A stretch of 64,000 nt of DNA from Chryseobacterium phocaeense. Its GTDB lineage: Bacteria > Bacteroidota > Bacteroidia > Flavobacteriales > Weeksellaceae. The stretch lies in NCBI RefSeq assembly GCF_900169075.1, contig NZ_LT827014.1, forward strand, positions 868,001 to 932,000, read 5' to 3'. The stretch's first letter is position 1; each line of letters opens with the position of its first letter. The notes below the pieces were generated by a model. The model worked only from the letters and a program-made list of their open reading frames with translations, was not told where the DNA came from and did not search any database. Position numbers and translations under genes: made by a program. Positions 53,429-61,695 of this stretch are shown here, piece after piece.

Positions 53429-54955
53429 TTAAGGCATTTTAAATCCTTTGGTATAGATTCTTCCGTAGTCGTCCACAAATTTCACCTGTACATTCCCCTG
53501 GTATTTATCAAGGATCTTTTCTACATCTTTCTGTGAGTTCACCGGTTTTCCGTTGATTTCTATAATGATATAATTGTCTACGATGCCAATTTTGGCCATT
53601 TCGCTTCCTTCATTTACATTCTTAGCTACTACACCGCTGTTTAATCCGTATTCAGTTTTAAACTTTTCATTCAGCGGATCAAAATCAGCTCCTATCTTTT
53701 CTGTTACGCTTAAATCATCTTTTGTTCGGGTGGTAGTTCCTCCTTTCTGATCTTTAAGTGTTACAGTTGTAGTATTTGGCTTCCCGTTTCTCAGGTAAGT
53801 TACCTGAACTTTGTCACCCGGACGTTTGCTTCCGATAGACATGGAAAGATCAGCAAAATCTGTAATGTCATACGTGTCAATTTTCGTAATGATATCTCCT
53901 TTTTTGAGACCTGCATCTTCGGCACCGCTGTTATCTCCAAATCCTGTTACATAGACACCGGAACCTGATTTGATGGTAGTTTTAAACTGTTTGTTATAAG
54001 CGCTTACCTGCATATCGTTGGAAAGGTCTAATGAAGAAACACCTAAGAATCCTCTCTGTACAATTCCGAATTTCTTGATATCCTCAACAATTTTTCTGGC
54101 GAGGTTGGCAGGAACGGCGAATCCGTATCCCTGATAATATCCTGTTGTAGACTGGATCGCTGAGTTGATCCCGATAAGATCACCATTCACGTTCACAAGC
54201 GCACCTCCTGAGTTGCCCGGGTTGATGGCTGCATCGGTCTGGATAAAGCTTTCAATAGGATTGGTTGCTTTTCCCTGACCTCCAAGAATACCAATTCCTC
54301 TTCCTTTAGCCGAAACAATCCCTGCCGTTACCGTAGAGTTTAATCCAAGCGGGTTTCCTACAGCCAGTACCCATTGCCCCACTTCAATATTATCTGAATT
54401 GGCAAAATTTAAATAGGGGAGTCCTTTTTCTTCTATCTTAAGTAAGGAAATATCCGTGTTTGGATCTGTTCCCACCAGTGTTGCAATATAGGATTTCTTG
54501 TTGCTTAAAACCACTTCCAGTTTATTGGCTCCTGCTACAACGTGGTTATTGGAAATAATGTATCCGTCCGGCGAGATGATTACCCCGGATCCCATTCCCG
54601 ATGGCATATTGTCCGGCGCCTGCTGCTTCTGTCTTTGCTGGCCTCTTCCTCCGAACGGATCTCCGAAGAAGAAATCAAACAAATCCTGCTCCGAAGCTCT
54701 GCTGGTAGATCTGCTCTGATAATTTTTAATGGTAACTACTGCGGGAACCGTGGTTTTTGATGCTTTTACGAAATCATCACCTACAGCTCCGGTATTCATG
54801 CCTACGAATGAAGCATTGGGAGCGGCAGCTGTGAAATAAGACTGGTCCCCGTTACTGGAATGCTCACCGAAATATTTTAATGTCCCAACGGTAGTCGCTC
54901 CTGAGACAACTCCAACTACTGCAAAAGGCAATAGTTTTTTTAAAGTACTCTTCAT
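53429..54955 (-). CDS. Do-family (DegP/HtrA) serine protease
   Basis: 508 residues. An N-terminal membrane-anchor or signal segment (LLPFAVVGVVSGATTVG) precedes the trypsin-like protease domain. Catalytic triad: His138 (ISNNHVVAGA), Asp168 (NTDISLLKI), Ser249 (NPGNSGGALVN). Two PDZ domains follow (FLGVSSLDLSNDMQVSAYNK; GVVAKNVNEGSEMAKIGIVD). It degrades or refolds misfolded periplasmic proteins. The gene stands alone with a long upstream divergent spacer. Confidence 0.94.
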   Translation of the reverse strand: MKSTLKKLLPFAVVGVVSGATTVGTLKYFGEHSSNGDQSYFTAAAPNASFVGMNTGAVGDDFVKASKTTVPAVVTIKNYQSRSTSRASEQDLFDFFFGDPFGGRGQQRQKQQAPDNMPSGMGSGVIISPDGYIISNNHVVAGANKLEVVLSNKKSYIATLVGTDPNTDISLLKIEEKGLPYLNFANSDNIEVGQWVLAVGNPLGLNSTVTAGIVSAKGRGIGILGGQGKATNPIESFIQTDAAINPGNSGGALVNVNGDLIGINSAIQSTTGYYQGYGFAVPANLARKIVEDIKKFGIVQRGFLGVSSLDLSNDMQVSAYNKQFKTTIKSGSGVYVTGFGDNSGAEDAGLKKGDIITKIDTYDITDFADLSMSIGSKRPGDKVQVTYLRNGKPNTTTVTLKDQKGGTTTRTKDDLSVTEKIGADFDPLNEKFKTEYGLNSGVVAKNVNEGSEMAKIGIVDNYIIIEINGKPVNSQKDVEKILDKYQGNVQVKFVDDYGRIYTKGFKMP

Positions 54956-55290
54956 TGTATATCTTTCTTTTTTTATTTATTAATTTTTTTTCTTTTTTGT
55001 TTTATCGTAAACAAATTTAATGTTAAATAAGTATGCAATTAGCATGCTGTGTTTCAATTTTAACTAAAATTTAACGGCTATTATGGCATTTTATATATTA
55101 TGTCATAATCTTACAGAAGCTATTAACAGACCTTAAAAAATTATTAAAGAAAAAATGTCACATTTTATCGGCTTTACAAAGACGTAATGTCATGGATAAG
55201 TTACGATAATAAATTGAATTATATCCACTGATCTTATTACTCATTGCCCATACCCTTTACTCGTGGTAGAGTTCTCAATTTTAAAATGAT

Positions 55291-55298
55291 TATATTTG
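55291..55298 (+). promoter_or_regulatory. Putative -7 box of trhO
   Basis: TATATTTG matches TAnnTTTG, 32 bases before the ATG of trhO. No strong -33 TTG at the standard spacing. The rest of the 375-base divergent spacer (54956-55330) is AT-rich and holds no gene. Confidence 0.45.
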
Positions 55299-55330
55299 CA
55301 AAAATTTTTCTCACTTAAACCGTTTATAGC

Positions 55331-56695
55331 ATGCAACTGTACAACACCTTAAGCGCAGAAGAAAGAGCTCAGCTTATTGATGAAGCCGGTAAGGACCGCC
55401 TTACGTTGTCTTTCTATGCGTATGCCAAAATTGAAGATCCCAAAAAATTTCGCGATGAATTATTTATAGCCTGGAATGCACTGGATGCGCTTGGCCGTAT
55501 TTATGTTGCCCATGAAGGAATTAATGCTCAGATGAGTGTTCCTGCGGATCAGTTTGAGGCGTTTCGCGATACCCTGGAAGTCTACGATTTTATGAAAGGA
55601 ATCCGTTTGAATGTGGCGGTTGACCAGGACAATCACTCCTTTTTAAAACTGACGATAAAAGTCAGGAACAAAATTGTCGCAGACGGTCTCAATGATGCCT
55701 CCTTTGATGTAACCAACAAAGGAATCCACCTGAAAGCGCAGGAGTTTAATACGATGCTTGAAGATCCGAATACCATTGTCGTGGATTTCAGAAATCACTA
55801 CGAAAGTGAAGTAGGGCATTTTGAAGGAGCCATTACGCCTGATGTTGAAAATTTCAGGGAAAGTTTACCTATTATTAACGAGCAGCTTCAGAATTTCAAA
55901 GAAGATAAAAACCTGCTGATGTACTGTACCGGCGGAATTCGTTGCGAAAAAGCCAGTGCTTACTTTAAACATCAGGGTTTTAAAAATGTATACCAGCTGG
56001 AAGGCGGAATTATTGAATATACCCGTCAGATCAAAGAAGAAGGGATCAAAAGTAAATTCATAGGAAAGAATTTTGTATTCGACCACAGACTAGGGGAAAG
56101 AATTACAGACGATATTATTTCCCAGTGTCACCAATGTGGAAAGCCTTGCGACAACCACACCAATTGCGCGAATGATGCGTGCCATCTGTTATTTATCCAG
56201 TGTGATGAATGTAAAGCTGCGATGGAAAACACATGTTCTACAGAATGTCTGGAAACCATCCATCTGCCTTGGGAAGAGCAGGTTGCATTAAGAAAAGGAC
56301 TTCAGGTTGGGAATAAAGTGTTCAGAAAAGGAAAATCCGAAGCTCTGAAATTTAAAAACTCCGGGGATTTGTCAACCCAGACTTTAGCCAAAGCAACAAA
56401 GGCTGAAACCAAAGATGTCCGTCAGAAAATAAAAGTGAAAAAGATATTGGTCGGAAAAGCTGAACATTATTATTCAAAATCAAAAATCGCCCAGTTTTTA
56501 ATTGAAAATACTGAACTTTCTGTAGGTGATAAAGTTTTGATATCAGGTCCCACAACCGGTGAGCAGGAAATTACGATGACTGAAATTTATGCAAACGGCG
56601 GTCCTTGTGAGACAGCTAAAAAAGGAGATCAGATCACTTTTGAGCTTCCTTTCAGGGTTCGTTTATCCGACAAGCTTTATAAAATCCTATCATAA
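55331..56695 (+). CDS. trhO: tRNA uridine(34) hydroxylase TrhO with an extra C-terminal domain
   Basis: 454 residues. The N-terminal acylphosphatase-like TrhO domain (about 1-120) contains GRIYVAHEGINAQMSVP. The rhodanese domain carries Cys199 in CTGGIRCEKASAY. A zinc-type Cys cluster follows (CHQCGKPCDNHTNC, C-D-E-C). TrhO usually ends here at about 320-350 residues. Residues about 365-454 form a further small domain (KKILVGKAEHYYSKSKIAQF; VGDKVLISGPTTGEQEITM) resembling the C-terminal domain of U32 peptidase-family proteins such as TrhP. TrhO makes 5-hydroxyuridine at tRNA position 34. Confidence 0.87.
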   Translation: MQLYNTLSAEERAQLIDEAGKDRLTLSFYAYAKIEDPKKFRDELFIAWNALDALGRIYVAHEGINAQMSVPADQFEAFRDTLEVYDFMKGIRLNVAVDQDNHSFLKLTIKVRNKIVADGLNDASFDVTNKGIHLKAQEFNTMLEDPNTIVVDFRNHYESEVGHFEGAITPDVENFRESLPIINEQLQNFKEDKNLLMYCTGGIRCEKASAYFKHQGFKNVYQLEGGIIEYTRQIKEEGIKSKFIGKNFVFDHRLGERITDDIISQCHQCGKPCDNHTNCANDACHLLFIQCDECKAAMENTCSTECLETIHLPWEEQVALRKGLQVGNKVFRKGKSEALKFKNSGDLSTQTLAKATKAETKDVRQKIKVKKILVGKAEHYYSKSKIAQFLIENTELSVGDKVLISGPTTGEQEITMTEIYANGGPCETAKKGDQITFELPFRVRLSDKLYKILS

Positions 56696-56704
56696 TATAT
56701 AGCA

Positions 56705-57079
56705 ATGGCCAGGATTATTTCTTCAGCTCCCCAGCTGGCAGTTACAGATGTTCAGAAGACCATTGGGTTTTATGAGAAAATAGGGTTCTCTGTGGTGAAT
56801 ACTTTGGAGAATAATGGTAGAATGGTCTATGGTATGGTGATAAAGGACGGTTTTCAGATTCATTTTATTGAAACTAAAAAAGAGAAGATTCATTTTAATA
56901 CGGATTTAAATCCCCTGGCATCTGATCTGATCCTGTGGATTCCTGAAATTGAGGAATTTTACCAGAAAGTCATACAACTGGATATTGAAATTGATGAGCC
57001 TATGACCAAAAGGATATACGGTAATACCGAATTTTCTTTTAAAGATATAGATGGACATAAAATACTGGTCTGTGATTAA
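56705..57079 (+). CDS. VOC (glyoxalase/bleomycin-resistance-like) protein
   Basis: 124 residues, one VOC unit of two beta-alpha-beta modules: APQLAVTDVQKTIGFYEKIG at the start and FSFKDIDGHKILVCD at the end. Putative metal-binding positions are not complete by eye, so it may bind a small molecule rather than catalyse. It lies 9 bases after trhO and 23 before the folate cycloligase gene, probably in one operon. Confidence 0.85.
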   Translation: MARIISSAPQLAVTDVQKTIGFYEKIGFSVVNTLENNGRMVYGMVIKDGFQIHFIETKKEKIHFNTDLNPLASDLILWIPEIEEFYQKVIQLDIEIDEPMTKRIYGNTEFSFKDIDGHKILVCD

Positions 57080-57102
57080 TTAATGATTATCTTTATATCA
57101 TT

Positions 57103-57678
57103 ATGCTGAAAGCCGAGCTTAGAAAAATATATATGCAGAAAAGAAAAGCCTTGTCAAGTGATGAGGCTTTGCTGTTATCTGAAAAAATACTGGAAAACTT
57201 CCTGAATTATTTTAAACCGGAAGCAGGGCAGAAGGTGCATATTTTTATCCCCATTGAAAAGTTTAAAGAAATCAATACATGGGCCTTCATTGATGTTTTT
57301 TTGCACAGAAACATCCGGGTTTTTGTCCCGAAAGTGGTCGCTGATAAGTTGATTTCAGTGGAAATAAACAAAGATACAGCCTATGAAACCAGTGGATGGG
57401 GAATTTCAGAACCGCTTTCCAGTGAAGATTCCGGGGAGCTTCATTTTGATTATGTAATGACGCCTCTGCTGTACAGCGATGTTTATGGAAACAGGATAGG
57501 GTATGGAAAAGGCTTTTATGATGCATTTTTCCAAAGTATTTCCCCAACTTCAAGAAAAATCGGCGTCAATTACTTCAATCCCAATGAAAAGATCGATGAT
57601 GTCTGGGAAAATGATATTCCGCTTGACTATTTGGTTACGCCTACCGAAGTGCTGTCTTTCTTTAGTGGTGAAGAATAA
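57103..57678 (+). CDS. 5-formyltetrahydrofolate cyclo-ligase
   Basis: 191 residues. Family motifs are the N-terminal LRKIYMQKRKALSSDEALLL, the P-type W-G-I-S-E-P and GNRIGYGKGFYDAFF signature, and the C-terminal D-I-P-L-D-Y-L-V-T-P. It converts 5-formyl-THF to 5,10-methenyl-THF using ATP. Its 3' end overlaps the convergent lipoprotein gene by 52 bases. Confidence 0.92.
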   Translation: MLKAELRKIYMQKRKALSSDEALLLSEKILENFLNYFKPEAGQKVHIFIPIEKFKEINTWAFIDVFLHRNIRVFVPKVVADKLISVEINKDTAYETSGWGISEPLSSEDSGELHFDYVMTPLLYSDVYGNRIGYGKGFYDAFFQSISPTSRKIGVNYFNPNEKIDDVWENDIPLDYLVTPTEVLSFFSGEE

Positions 57679-58208
57679 AAATCAAGGAAATAGAATTTAA
57701 ACTCCTTTTTGATCATCGGGGTAGAAAGCAAAATATACTGTGCGTTTTTCTCAAAAGTCCCGAGAGATTTATTTTTTGCATCAAAATATTCCAGATTAAA
57801 CTTTGCATAATCCAAAGTGTCTTTTTTATAGAATTCTTTATAAACACTCAGATTGTTTACTTTCACAGATTTTACTTTCAGGCTGTCCAGTTCTTTGAAC
57901 AGCTTTTTAAAGGTAAGTGAGTCCGGTTTGTGGAAATAACTCTGCATTTGTGAATAAATAACAGTGTCGATCTCAGTATTTCTGTTGCCGGAAAGATATA
58001 AGGTAGAAAGATCAAGAAGTTCCTGTACTTTCTGTTTGGTAATGGAATTAATGGCCTGCATGCTGTCCATCTGAACAGCAGGGTAGCCTTTTACATTGGT
58101 GCTGTTTCTCAGTTTGTCCAGATCGCTTACTTCGGTTTTTTTATTATTACAGGAAATAAATGCCAATAAAAGGAGTCCGAAAATTAAAAACTTATTTATT
58201 CTGTTCAT
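57627..58208 (-). CDS. Hypothetical lipoprotein
   Basis: 193 residues from ATG 58208, whose start overlaps the upstream gene's stop by 17 bases. Lipoprotein signal LIFGLLLLAFISC, then a helical region with many Lys/Asp/Ser residues (TKQKVQELLDLSTLYLSGN) and a beta-rich end (AQYILLSTPMIKKEFKFYFL). Family not recognised. It is coupled with the membrane protein 58192-59358, so the pair may act together in the envelope. Its 3' end overlaps the folate gene. Confidence 0.72.
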   Translation of the reverse strand: MNRINKFLIFGLLLLAFISCNNKKTEVSDLDKLRNSTNVKGYPAVQMDSMQAINSITKQKVQELLDLSTLYLSGNRNTEIDTVIYSQMQSYFHKPDSLTFKKLFKELDSLKVKSVKVNNLSVYKEFYKKDTLDYAKFNLEYFDAKNKSLGTFEKNAQYILLSTPMIKKEFKFYFLDFYSSPLKKDSTSVGVTK

Positions 58209-59358
58209 CTGTGGAGGCAATTTTAAATTTGATAGATACTATTTTTCCTTTGCTGTCATTCTTCATCTCTATGACCGTAAGGTTTTTCAGTGAGGTAGTC
58301 GGTGTGGTGACCAGTGTAATGTATTTTTGTTTGTCCAGTCTTTCAATCCCATAGGTATTATTATCATAAACCTGATAAATAACCGCATTGTTACTGATTA
58401 AATTTTCCAGCTGATTCCTTTTTTGTTTCAGAAGTTCGGGGTTTCCTCCGGCATCTTTGGTGGAGAAATAATAGGCTGCCATCTTATAATCATCCGGTTT
58501 CAGCTCTATCATTTCCTCATCAGGGGCATTTTCAAGATTTCGGTTCACTTCCAGATACTCGTAGAAAGGAGCGCTGATCTGCATTTTAATGTTTTTGTCC
58601 TTGGTAGAATAATAAAAACATTGTCCCGGTTTTATTTTAAACAAAAGTGGTGATTCATTTTCCTTAATCACTCTTATCTCAAGGGTGTTGATCACGGAAA
58701 CGCCCCGGTCTTTGTCGGTGAAGCAGTATTTATAAGTTTTCGAAAATAGTTCATCTTTAAAACCCAGAACACCCGTAATGGCAATTAAAATGGAAGTAAT
58801 GATGGCCCAGGCATTTTTTTTAACGAAATTTTTCTTCGTCGGAACAGGTTGTGTTTCTGCCGGAGCAGTGGTTGTTGGTTTTTGCGTATTTATCTGATTA
58901 TCAGTAGTTGATTTTTGTAAATCAGTTTTTTCCTGGGGTTGATATTCTGTTTTTTGAGTAGGAATTTCAGTTTTTGGAAGCTCCGGGGCCGAAGACACTG
59001 TTTTTTCCAGTTCCTGGATTTCTTCCTCCTCAAGATCTTCGTCTTCAGACAGTAATTCTCCGGCAAAAAGGTGTTGTTTTTTGAATTCATACCATGAATC
59101 GTAACCCGCATAAATACTCAATAAATTAAGCATATCTATTCTCGGTAGTTTGGTGACCGGCGAAGTTTTGAAATAGGTGTAAAATGACTTTTCACTGATG
59201 TTGCCTTTAGCTTTTTTGCGAAGGTCTTCCTGGAAATAGATAATGTCTATCCCTTTCCATTTTGAAATATCATCATGAGAAGGGGTAGATTCTTTTAAAT
59301 ATTCTGTCTGAACGTCTTTTTTCAGCTGTTCAAAATGCAATAGATCTAAATCTGTCAA
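58192..59358 (-). CDS. Single-pass membrane protein with cytoplasmic N-terminal domain
   Basis: 388 residues. The N-terminal 105 residues form a soluble domain (FYTYFKTSPVTKLPRIDMLN then LLSIYAGYDSWYEFKKQH) that looks like a helical interaction or DNA-binding-like unit found in Bacteroidota. A Glu/Pro/Thr/Gln linker follows (about 108-178), then one membrane helix (AWAIITSILIAITGVLGF, about 186-203). The C-terminal periplasmic beta-rich domain spans about 210-388. The function is unknown; signal sensing across the membrane is a guess. It is cotranscribed with the lipoprotein downstream. Confidence 0.72.
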   Translation of the reverse strand: MTDLDLLHFEQLKKDVQTEYLKESTPSHDDISKWKGIDIIYFQEDLRKKAKGNISEKSFYTYFKTSPVTKLPRIDMLNLLSIYAGYDSWYEFKKQHLFAGELLSEDEDLEEEEIQELEKTVSSAPELPKTEIPTQKTEYQPQEKTDLQKSTTDNQINTQKPTTTAPAETQPVPTKKNFVKKNAWAIITSILIAITGVLGFKDELFSKTYKYCFTDKDRGVSVINTLEIRVIKENESPLLFKIKPGQCFYYSTKDKNIKMQISAPFYEYLEVNRNLENAPDEEMIELKPDDYKMAAYYFSTKDAGGNPELLKQKRNQLENLISNNAVIYQVYDNNTYGIERLDKQKYITLVTTPTTSLKNLTVIEMKNDSKGKIVSIKFKIASTDEQNK

Positions 59359-59399
59359 TTTTTATAAAATAATTAAATTGTTGATTATCAGCTTTATTT

Positions 59400-59422
59400 A
59401 TTTGTAAAACTATTTTACAAAT
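59400..59422. promoter_or_regulatory. Palindromic operator-like site
   Basis: Perfect 10-bp inverted repeat ATTTGTAAAA-CTA-TTTTACAAAT, 41 bases upstream of the 58192-59358 gene and before the divergent alanine-rich lipoprotein gene. Confidence 0.5.
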
Positions 59423-59463
59423 GTATTACAATTATTTTTCATAAACAACTTTTGTATCTGTTC

Positions 59464-59471
59464 TACCTTTG
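59464..59471 (+). promoter_or_regulatory. Putative -7 box of the alanine-rich lipoprotein gene
   Basis: TACCTTTG matches TAnnTTTG, 69 bases before the ATG at 59541. No clear -33 TTG at the standard distance. Confidence 0.4.
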
Positions 59472-59540
59472 TCTTGTTCAAATAACAGAACAGAAGAAAA
59501 TTTATAAAAACAATATTAACAAAATTAAATTTAATTTATT

Positions 59541-59882
59541 ATGAAAAAGTCATTATTCGTAGCTGCTATCGCTGCAATCTCTCTAGTTGCTTGTAAAAAA
59601 ACTGAAGCTACTTCTACTGAAGGAACAACTGATTCTGCTGCTGCTAACGTAGCTGATTCTGCTGCTACAGTTACTGATTCTGCTGCTAAAGTAATTGATT
59701 CTGCTGCTACTACTGCTGTAGAAGCTACTAAAGATGCTGCTGCTGCTACAACTGCTGCTGGTGCTGATGCTGCTAAAGCTACAACTGAAGCTGCTGCTGA
59801 CGCTGCTAAAGGTGCTGCTGATGCTGCTAAAGGTGCTGCAAAAGATGCTGCTAAAGAAGTTAAAGACGCTGCTAAGAAATAA
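59541..59882 (+). CDS. Small alanine-rich helical lipoprotein
   Basis: 113 residues. Lipoprotein signal SLFVAAIAAISLVAC, then about 95 residues of degenerate repeats (DSAA, DAAKGAADAAKGAAKDAAKE) predicted to form one long amphipathic helix, LEA-like or coiled-coil. Nearly all alanines use the codon GCT, a sign of high expression or recent repeat expansion. A terminator follows at once. Possibly an abundant envelope lipoprotein tethering layers, inferred from composition only. Confidence 0.8.
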   Translation: MKKSLFVAAIAAISLVACKKTEATSTEGTTDSAAANVADSAATVTDSAAKVIDSAATTAVEATKDAAAATTAAGADAAKATTEAAADAAKGAADAAKGAAKDAAKEVKDAAKK

Positions 59883-59908
59883 TTCTGGCATTAGCTTAAC
59901 AATAAAAG

Positions 59909-59939
59909 AACCGTTTCACCCTGTGAGACGGTTTTTTTA
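59909..59939 (+). terminator. Terminator of the alanine-rich lipoprotein gene
   Basis: Perfect 11-bp stem AACCGTTTCAC/GTGAGACGGTT (59909-59919 with 59923-59933) followed by T5-7. Confidence 0.88.
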
Positions 59940-60025
59940 TGTCTTAATATCTGCTGGTAAAAGACACAACCTTTTACGGTTTTAAAAACTTCCATCTTCC
60001 ATCATCAGTCTTCCCTTCCTACATC

Positions 60026-60793
60026 TTATCCCTTCTTCTGCCTCAGCGATTCATAGCACGTAATAGCCACTGCATTACTTAAATTTAACGAATCAATGCT
60101 TCCTGCCATAGGAATCAGCGTATTTTTTCCCTTTCCTATCCAGAAATCACTTAATCCAGAATGCTCTGTTCCGAATAATACGGCAGACCTCTGTGTGAAG
60201 TCTCTCTTATAAATGTCTTCTGCCGTCTCATCCATAAGGGTGGTGTAGATATTGAAATTATATTTTTGAAGAAAATCAAGGGTTTCCATATTTTCTGCAT
60301 CATACACTTCCATTCCGAACAGACATCCTACACTCGACCGGATCACATTGGGATTATAGAAATCTGCTTTTCCGTCTGCAACGATGAGTGCATCAATTCC
60401 AAAAGCTTCACAACTTCTCAGAATGGCCCCAAGATTACCGGGTTTTTCCACTCCTTCCACAATAATAACGGTTGCGTTTTCTCTGGGAACAAATGCGGAT
60501 AACTGGCTGTCTTTGGTTTTGTATATTCCGATTACTCCTTCTGAACTCCCTCTGTAAGCTATTTTTTCGTATACTTTTTCACTGACAAAGTGAAGTTTAG
60601 CATCCGGAAGCTTTCCTTTGAATATATTTTCGCAGATAAAAAACTCTACAGGTTGAAAATCATAGTGTAAGGCTCTTTCGTTTTCCTGCTGTCCTTCCAC
60701 AACAAAAACTTTGGATTTTTTACGGAACCTGTTATCAGCCAGGAGTTTGGTGATATTCTTTATTTTATCGTTTTGAAAACTTTCTATCAACAT
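60026..60793 (-). CDS. TrmH/SpoU-family RNA 2'-O-methyltransferase
   Basis: 255 residues. N-terminal substrate-binding domain (FRKKSKVFVVEGQQENERAL), then the SPOUT domain with VEGVEKPGNLGAILRSCEAF, AVLFGTEHSGLSDFWIGKG and IPMAGSIDSLNLSNAVAI, the three SpoU motifs including the knot. It methylates a ribose in rRNA or tRNA with SAM. The exact site is not determined. A 26-base gap separates it from the CPBP protease gene upstream. Confidence 0.93.
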   Translation of the reverse strand: MLIESFQNDKIKNITKLLADNRFRKKSKVFVVEGQQENERALHYDFQPVEFFICENIFKGKLPDAKLHFVSEKVYEKIAYRGSSEGVIGIYKTKDSQLSAFVPRENATVIIVEGVEKPGNLGAILRSCEAFGIDALIVADGKADFYNPNVIRSSVGCLFGMEVYDAENMETLDFLQKYNFNIYTTLMDETAEDIYKRDFTQRSAVLFGTEHSGLSDFWIGKGKNTLIPMAGSIDSLNLSNAVAITCYESLRQKKG

Positions 60794-60819
60794 GCTGCAA
60801 AATTATGGAAAATATGTGA

Positions 60820-61605
60820 TTAGGGCAGTTTTGTTTTAATGAAAAGGCTTTTTCCTGTAATTTGAAATGGAGTTTTATTCTTTCGCTTATAATTGATAAT
60901 TAAAGCGATAGTCAGCAGGATCGAGATGATTTTAAATAAATTTCCATACCAATTTCCGGACACATTGTCTGCGACATCAAAGAGTTCCCAGTATAAATTC
61001 ATGAAAAAATGCAGGAATATGGCGGTCCATAAGTTAAAATCTGTCTCTATGTATGCCCATGAAAAAAACACTGAACCCAAAAACGTAATAAGAAAGATTT
61101 GTATCAGTTCTTTGAAATCACTGCTTTGATAGAGGTGGACCTGTGCAAACAGCAGAGAACCAAAGAGGATAGAGGAAATAAAACCCAATCTTGTAAAACG
61201 GTATAAAACCCCGATAAGGAATGTCCTGAAAATTATTTCTTCAAAAAAAGCAGAAGATACCGTATTGATAAATACCCCCTGAAGGTCTAATTTCCTGACC
61301 GGATCAAAGAAAATTAAATAACCGGTAAGCATGGGAAGTGTACTGATGAATGCCAGAGTGATTCCTTTAAAAAAAGATGAGTCGAGAGAAAGGAGCGTAA
61401 TAATTTTCTTTTGAGGAAGTAAAATCTTCAGGGTGATCAGTAGAGGAATCAGGGTGACAGCATAGGCTGCAACATGAGCGAGTGCTTTACTGCCGGATAA
61501 TTCCTTTATGAAGTTCAGGATCATTTTGAAACAGTAAAAATCAAATAAATAATAGATAAAAAATCCTGTGATAAAAATAAAAAAGAAACGGAAGGTTTTG
61601 TTCAT
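60820..61605 (-). CDS. CPBP-family intramembrane protease
   Basis: 261 residues with about seven hydrophobic segments. The CPBP motifs are present: EExxxR in SSAFFEEIIFRTFLIG and the HxxxN-type LHFFMNLYWE near 210, with a further His in AQVHLY. These form the active site of Rce1/CAAX-type membrane proteases. Substrates in bacteria are mostly unknown. Confidence 0.85.
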   Translation of the reverse strand: MNKTFRFFFIFITGFFIYYLFDFYCFKMILNFIKELSGSKALAHVAAYAVTLIPLLITLKILLPQKKIITLLSLDSSFFKGITLAFISTLPMLTGYLIFFDPVRKLDLQGVFINTVSSAFFEEIIFRTFLIGVLYRFTRLGFISSILFGSLLFAQVHLYQSSDFKELIQIFLITFLGSVFFSWAYIETDFNLWTAIFLHFFMNLYWELFDVADNVSGNWYGNLFKIISILLTIALIINYKRKNKTPFQITGKSLFIKTKLP

Positions 61606-61695
61606 TGTGATTATTTTTGAACAAAATTGCAGCTTGTTTCAGCCTTTCACAAACGGAAGTGATGAATGACAAAAGAATGTGACGGGCAGCAAATA

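Noticed and set aside
59583..59891. Serine-rich minus-strand reading frame of 102 residues
   Set aside because: It is the antisense shadow of the GCT-rich alanine repeats.
59957..59985. Second terminator GTAAAAG/CTTTTAC
   Set aside because: Short AT-rich 7-bp stem with a weak T tract, right after an already strong terminator.
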